Of a stretch of 64,000 nucleotides of DNA, positions 59,030 to 64,000 are shown in pieces (positions within the stretch are counted from its first letter, which is position 1; each line of letters begins with the position of its first letter). The notes under the pieces were generated by a model. It was not told the origin of the DNA. It worked only from the letters and a program-made list of their open reading frames with translations, and ran no database searches. The position numbers and the translations under genes were made by a program. This DNA is from Mytilus galloprovincialis. Taxonomy: Eukaryota; Mollusca; Bivalvia; Mytilida; Mytilidae. The DNA is taken from positions 95,995,743-96,059,742 of the forward strand of contig NC_134839.1 of NCBI RefSeq assembly GCF_965363235.1. The letters are read 5' to 3'.

Positions 59030-59742
59030 CAGCCCTCAAAGTAGCTTCTGAAATGAAGTTGCCAACTGGCCACCAGACATGAAAATTTAGTGGCCAACTC
59101 AAAATTTCAGTGGTCAAGAAATAATTTCAGGTGGCCTACATTTTCTTTCTAGCTAAAAAAAACCCTTGTGAAATAAGTGTAGTAATTTTTCGTTTTGTAT
59201 TTTTATGCTGTCGAGGGTAAAAAATAGTTTGTATAAATCAACTGTAAAATAACCACATGATTATTTAATTTTATTACATTGTACATGCTTTAAAACAATT
59301 GCTACATTAAGTGGTAGTCTGAAGCCCCAGTCTAGTATAATTCTCATCTTGTGCAGAAGCAATGGTGATTCCCCATTGGTCAAGTGAACACCTGAAATTG
59401 TTTGCCAAATAGTAGCTGGTATTTGATTGAAACAATGAGAACAAGTTACAAAATTGTTGCCAAACTTTGTTTCATCTGTTTATTGACAAAGTCCAAATAA
59501 GGCTCAACCATGTGCTTTCAATAAACACAAGCTATAAATGCCAATCAGGTTTTCTTTGTAATAGTCAAAGTTGTGACTGAGGCTGTGCTAAAATACGGCA
59601 ACAGGACAAAATTTCGGAAAAATTACAGTAGCCAGGTCTTCAATTTCTATAGCCCATATGGCGACCAGTTATGAATGTTTAGTCGCCGATCAGCTTTTAA
59701 AGTCGCCCAGGCGAACATTTCAGTAAATTAAATTGAGGGCTG
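59030..59742. mobile_element. hAT-like non-autonomous transposon, 713 bp
   Basis: The ends are CAGCCCTCAA and its complement. TTGTG flanks both sides (59025-59029 and 59743-59747), a 5-bp duplication. The right interior has AGTCGCC words like those at the left of the element at 17476-18659. No transposase is seen. Confidence 0.55.
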
Positions 59743-59823
59743 TTGTGACGTCACAAATTCCATTGAAAAAACATGTATAATATGATTTCATAGACATATG
59801 ACGTATAAAACATAGTCCTTTAA

Positions 59824-60907
59824 CCCTTTCCTCCATAATGACGCTTTTTGATGCACCCCCTTCACTCCATAATGACGCCTTTTGACGCTTGTGTAGAGCC
59901 TCAGTTGAAACGTCTTATCTAGGAAAAATCTTTATCAGACCTAATAAAATTTGTATCTAATATAACTAGAGGCTCTAAAGATCCTGTGTCGCTCACCTTG
60001 GTCTATGTGAATATTAAACAAAGGACGCAGATGGATTCATGACAAAATTGTGTTTTGGTGATGGTGATGTGTTTGTAAATCTTACTTTACTGAACATTCT
60101 TGCTGCTTACAATTATCTCTATCTATAATGAACTTGGCCCAGTAGTTTCAGAAGAGAAGATTTTTGTAAAAGATAACTAAGATTTACGAATAATGGTTAA
60201 AAATTGAATATAAAGGGCAATAACTCCTAAAGGGGTCAACTGACCATTTCAGTCATGTTGACTTATTTGTAAATCTTACTTTGCTGAACATTATTGCTGT
60301 TTACAGTTTATCTCTATCTATAATAATATTCAAGATAATAACCAAAAACAGCAAAATTTCCTTAAAATTACCAATTCAGGGGCAGCAACCCAACAACAGG
60401 TTGTCCGATTCATCTGAAAATTTCAGGGCAGATAGATCTTGACCTGATAATCAATTTTACTTCTGTCAGATTTGCTCTAAATGCTTTGGTTTTTGAGTTA
60501 TAAGCCAAAAACTGCATTTTACCCCTATGTTCTATTTTTAGCCATGGCGGCCATCTTGGATGGTTGGCTGGGTCACGCCACACATTTTTTAAACTAGATA
60601 CCCCAAGGATGATTGTGGCCAAGTTTGGTTTAATTTGACCCAGTAGTTTCAGAGGAGAAGATTTTTGTAAAAGTTAACGACGACAGACGACGACGACGGA
60701 CGCCAAGTGATGAGAAAAGCTCACTTGGCCCTTTGGGCCAGGTGAGCTAAAAAGGATATTCAAGAGAATATCTGACTGGAATTTCATTGATGAAATATTC
60801 CTTTTCGCAATGCATTGATACTTTAAACCTGATGATTTTTTTTTAATTGAAAAAATCCTATGCAAATCAGGTATGTGTAAAAAAAAATGTCAATGGAGGA
60901 AAGGGAT
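59824..60907. mobile_element. CCCTTTCCTCCAT-ended element interrupted by another repeat
   Basis: CCCTTTCCTCCATAATGACG near 59825 is mirrored by ATGGAGGAAAGGG near 60895-60907, with TTTGATG/TTTTGACG words repeated inside the left end. The middle (59964-60753) is a copy of the AGGTGAGCTAAAA family. I see no clear target duplication. Confidence 0.5.
59964..60753 (+). repeat. AGGTGAGCTAAAA-family repeat, copy 3 (nested)
   Basis: It begins AACTAGAGGCTCTAAAGATC and GTCGCTCACCTT and ends GCTCACTTGGCCC…GGGCCAGGTGAGCTAAAA. It is the shortest full-ended copy. Confidence 0.7.
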
Positions 60908-61575
60908 AATGAGGTAACACTTGCTTCATATTAATATGTCCGTGACTAAATGAAGATTTGGGTTACTAAATTATATGTCCTTATGACAGCAATATAAATT
61001 TGAAGAGGCAGTCATTATTTAGTACAAGAATTTGTATAGACTAGTGACAAAATACAAATCCTTGTTTAGTCGTAAAAAATATATATGTGAAGGGTATTTT
61101 CATAACAAGCTTTTTTTCTTCTATCATGCAGAAAACAAATGAAAGGATTCAGTTTTCAGTTGTAATTTAAAAATATTAAAAGAAGAACAAAAGGCATTGT
61201 GTTCTTCTTTGATTTTCTTCCCTCAGGATTCTGCCATGAGTCAAATGAGTGGTCCAACACATGAATAATGAGTCAGTATTGTCTATTGATTTCATTTAAA
61301 AAAGAAACACTAAAAATTAAAGCCTTTAAAAAAAGATTGGGTGACTTACTCAATTAACCATGGCAAACATAAACCAAATCCTTAGAAGCTGAAAATTATT
61401 GTTTTATGCCACCTTGTACACTAAGTCTAATGACAATATTGTTACCGGAAATACATGTACAATATATCAATCAACGCATGCGGAAATAATTGACCTAAGC
61501 CTCGGAATTTATCGTTGTGTCAGACGAAAAATCTTTAAGACCGAAATTGTTTTCTATAAGAAGAATCCGCGGGAA

Positions 61576-61716
61576 ATGTCGACTTTAGCAGCTCTAAATC
61601 CTTCAACAATTCGGTTGTTAGGGGGCACTCAAGTGATCACTTCAGTATTTAGTGTTGTAAAGGAGTTGATAGAAAATGCACTGGATGCTGGTGCATCAAC
61701 AATTGATATTAGACTG
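61576..61716 (+). CDS. PMS1: PMS1 (MutL-family mismatch repair), first coding exon only
   Basis: PMS1 pairs with MLH1 in a MutL heterodimer of DNA mismatch repair. This exon holds 47 codons, [20 protein letters not shown] then [20 protein letters not shown] and STIDIRL. This is the N-terminal GHKL ATPase segment, with the ATP/Mg-binding Glu and Asn in [11 protein letters not shown]. The donor is CTG|GTTAGT, phase 0, at the same point of the protein as expected from human (…VDVKL|EN). [18 protein letters not shown] of human PMS1 resembles it more than MLH1 or PMS2 do. The ATG at 61576 is the first in frame, although the frame is open upstream to 61399. The next exon is not found before 64000. 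It is head-to-head with ORMDL. Confidence 0.9.
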
Positions 61717-62016
61717 GTTAGTGCTCTGTGACTGTGTACTAAAGTTTTACTTCAGACATAAATTAGTCATAAAAGTCACAAATAAAATAAGTATTCCCCC
61801 TGAGATTACTATTACTCAAATTCCCACCATGACGTCATGTAACATTATCTAAAATACTTTTTTATCAAGACTGAATAGAGGTCCTTTCCACTGATTCTCG
61901 TTCAAACTGCTAACTTTACACGACTAATAGCTGTGATGGTAGTAAGTGTTTGCCGTGGGTGCTCTCCCTTCTGTATGTTAACCCTAAGTAAATGGTAATG
62001 TCCACAGGCACTTAAT

Positions 62017-62290
62017 ATTGTCTCTGAAAAAAATGACTTGGGTACAGTATTCAACAATCATGACAATAGATTAAAATTAAAGACACCAAAGAAAATGTTA
62101 AATATATATTGGCGGTTTATGCAACCCAGCATGGGGGGATGAGTAGTCAAATTGGCATATTGTCTCTGAAAAAAATGACTTGGGTACAGTATTCAACAAT
62201 AGATTAAAATTAAAGACACCAAAGAAAATGTTAAATATATTGGCGGTTTATGCAACCCAGCATGGGGGGACGAGTAGTCAAATTGGCATT
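62017..62290. repeat. Tandem duplication, ~135 bp units
   Basis: Units 62017-62158 and 62159-62290 both start ATTGTCTCTGAAAAAAATG and end AGTAGTCAAATTGGCAT. They differ by a short deletion and a few bases, so the duplication is recent. Confidence 0.9.
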
Positions 62291-62861
62291 TGTAGGCTAC
62301 GGGTCCCTGCATTTGGTTTTATACAGAAATGTCATAAGATCTGGAATAAAACGTAAAATATACAGGGATTTATCAGTAATGCAGGGATTTTGTGAGTTCG
62401 GTGAAAAGAAGGGCAAATAATATTTTTAAATTGTATTTACCGGTATTGGATAATAATACATTATAAACATTGCAAATTAGATGCACACTGAAGGAATAAA
62501 ACTGTAGTTAGGCCCTGTAAAAGAAAATATGATAAAATTTAGAAACTATTTGATTAAATGTAAATGTTCATTAAAAGAATAAAAATTCGATGAATTTGTA
62601 AAAAAAAAGCTCTGTGCAAACTAGTGTATGAAAATATTTTAAAAAAAATGCAGAACAGAAAAAGAAAATTAAAAATATCCAAAACCACTGAAAATAAAGC
62701 TTGAGTGAATACATAAATTAAAGAAGCAATTAATAAGTATTATATCTTTATATCATGAATGGTTTACACTAGAAAGAAAAAGTATTCAACAGAAGTTGCA
62801 TAAAAAAAACTTGACTAAGGAATGAATCGTGGCAAATTTGATTTAAAACTATAACTTTAAA

Positions 62862-63897
62862 AAATTGTTTTTGGGATACAATTGCTTTCAAGCAATCTGT
62901 AGACTTATACCATTGGCGCAGGACAATGCCCTCACGTCAACTGTTTTATTCTAAACATTAAGGACCATCTCAGATTCTTATGATTGTCTTGGTTTAAAAA
63001 GGTAAAAACAAACAAAGGGATTGAACTTAAACAACTTTCTTATAATGTTTTTTTCATAATCTTCATGTTTGATATTTCCCTTGACTGATATACATGTTTT
63101 TAACAACACGGAAAATCAGAATTATTAAGCAGTATTTATATTTAGTGTTTTTATAAATTTAGAAACACGTCAGAGGGAATTCCCCAGTTGTGATAAAAAT
63201 GCGAGAGTTCTCTGAATTCCGATAAATCTATTTCTGTCAATGAAGTGGAGTTTTACTTGTATGTCACTGTTATTAAACTGATATTTGATATTGTACTTCC
63301 ATAAAAAAAATAGAGAACCATCTAGGTTTAATATACGTTCTTACTACAGGGTTTGTTTAGGTAATTATGGGTGCAAGCAACAGTTTTTGGGATACGATTG
63401 CTTTCAAGCAATCTGTAGACTTATACCGGTGGCTCAGAGCATTGCCCTCACGTCAATCGTTTTATTCTAAACATTAAGGAACATCTCAGATTCTTATGAT
63501 TGTCTTGCTTTAAAAGGTAAAAACAAACAAAGGGATTGAACTTTAACAACTTTCCTATAATGTTCTTTTCATAATCTTCATGTTTGATAATTCCCTTGAC
63601 TTATATGCGTGTTTTTAACAACACGGAAAATCAGAATTAAGCTGTATTTATATTTAGTGTTTTTATAAATTTAGAAACACAAAGGGAATTTCCAGTTTTG
63701 ATAAAATGCGAGAGTTCTCTGAATTCCGATGAATCTATTTCTGTCATATAAGAACTGAAGTGGAGTTTTTCTTATATGTAACCGTTATGAAACTGATATT
63801 TGAGATTGTACTTCCATAAAGAAATAGAGAACCATCTAGGTCGTTTAATAAACATTTAATATACGTTCTTGCTCAAGGGTTTGTTTTGGAATTATGC
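62862..63897. repeat. Tandem duplication, ~515 bp units, in PMS1 intron 1
   Basis: Both units contain TTTTTGGGATAC.ATTGCTT, CAAGCAATCTGTAGACTTAT, AACAACACGGAAAATCAGAA and AGAGAACCATCTAGGT. The units start at about 62862 and 63381. Identity is high with scattered small indels. There is no coding frame. Confidence 0.88.
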
Positions 63898-64000
63898 GCA
63901 TGCGTATTGTTTCTTGACTTCAAGGGGTTTATAGATTCAATGGTTGCTCTGGATTCCCCACTCAATTAACTAATTTATAACTCATGGGATCTTTTCTATG

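Larger units (their letters stand above)
61717..64000 (+). other. PMS1: PMS1 intron 1 (continues beyond the window)
   Basis: No further PMS1 exon is recognisable. It contains tandem duplications at 62017-62290 and 62850-63900. Confidence 0.6.

Noticed and set aside
58074-60622. Similar minus-strand frames (…TIILGVSSLKNV…) at several places
   Set aside because: They are the antisense of the AGGTGAGCTAAAA repeat. Frames end at random and show no conserved domain.
61399-61575. An N-terminal extension of PMS1
   Set aside because: The frame is open but has no ATG before 61576, and the family starts close to the [15 protein letters not shown] segment.
63420-63460. A tRNA box-A-like word (TGGCTCAGAGC) suggesting a SINE
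   Set aside because: There is no box B at the right distance, no tRNA fold and no A-rich tail.

Overview
The window looks like a chromosomal segment from a bivalve mollusc, probably a mussel close to Mytilus. It is AT-rich. Its genes are ordinary animal orthologues split by introns with GT/AG borders. About half of the sequence I could classify is dispersed repeats of a kind I associate with bivalve genomes, such as cassettes with ~150-160 bp internal tandem monomers, and MITEs. The species call is inference from this texture, not from a database match. I saw no bacterial-style operons, CRISPR arrays, rRNA or tRNA genes.

Five conserved genes are recognisable, in alternating orientation. (1) Mitochondrial citrate synthase (CS, + strand): seven exons from 1703 to 9477; the leader exon is not in the window. 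(2) SPC25, a kinetochore Ndc80-complex subunit (- strand, 21397 to 15957), six coding exons. (3) RAB18 (+ strand, 25404 to 36522), seven exons and complete. (4) An ORMDL sphingolipid-homeostasis protein (- strand, 52966 to 48512), three coding exons and complete. (5) The first coding exon of PMS1, a MutL-family mismatch-repair protein (+ strand, 61576 to 61716); the rest lies to the right. CS and SPC25 converge, SPC25 and RAB18 diverge, RAB18 and ORMDL converge, ORMDL and PMS1 diverge. The ORMDL/PMS1 head-to-head pair matches the ORMDL1/PMS1 arrangement in human. The other neighbours have unrelated housekeeping roles: TCA cycle, chromosome segregation, and membrane traffic at ER and lipid droplets.

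Most of the length is introns and intergenic DNA occupied by mobile elements. CS intron 5 is filled by a pogo/Tigger-like element abutting a second terminal-inverted-repeat element. The CS/SPC25 interval carries two copies of a GTCGAGC-ended repeat; one of them was hit by two other elements, and the empty site can be read off a third copy at 42-43.6 kb. SPC25 intron 4 contains a hAT-like element, and the SPC25/RAB18 interval an element with a 9-bp duplication. RAB18 intron 1 holds a 52-bp perfect hairpin, a Penelope-like element (PLE) remnant with a GIY-YIG endonuclease reading frame between inverted arms, and a duplicated ~440 bp block. RAB18 introns 2 and 5 and the downstream interval carry a TTTATACGACCGC-ended repeat. 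RAB18 intron 6 carries a 51/46-bp satellite. The ORMDL/PMS1 interval holds a family ending in AGGTGAGCTAAAA and a second hAT-like element. PMS1 intron 1 has two tandem duplications.

The most notable non-gene signal is a hammerhead-ribozyme-like fold in both inverted arms of the Penelope-like element. Its core is intact in one arm and broken by one base change in the other.
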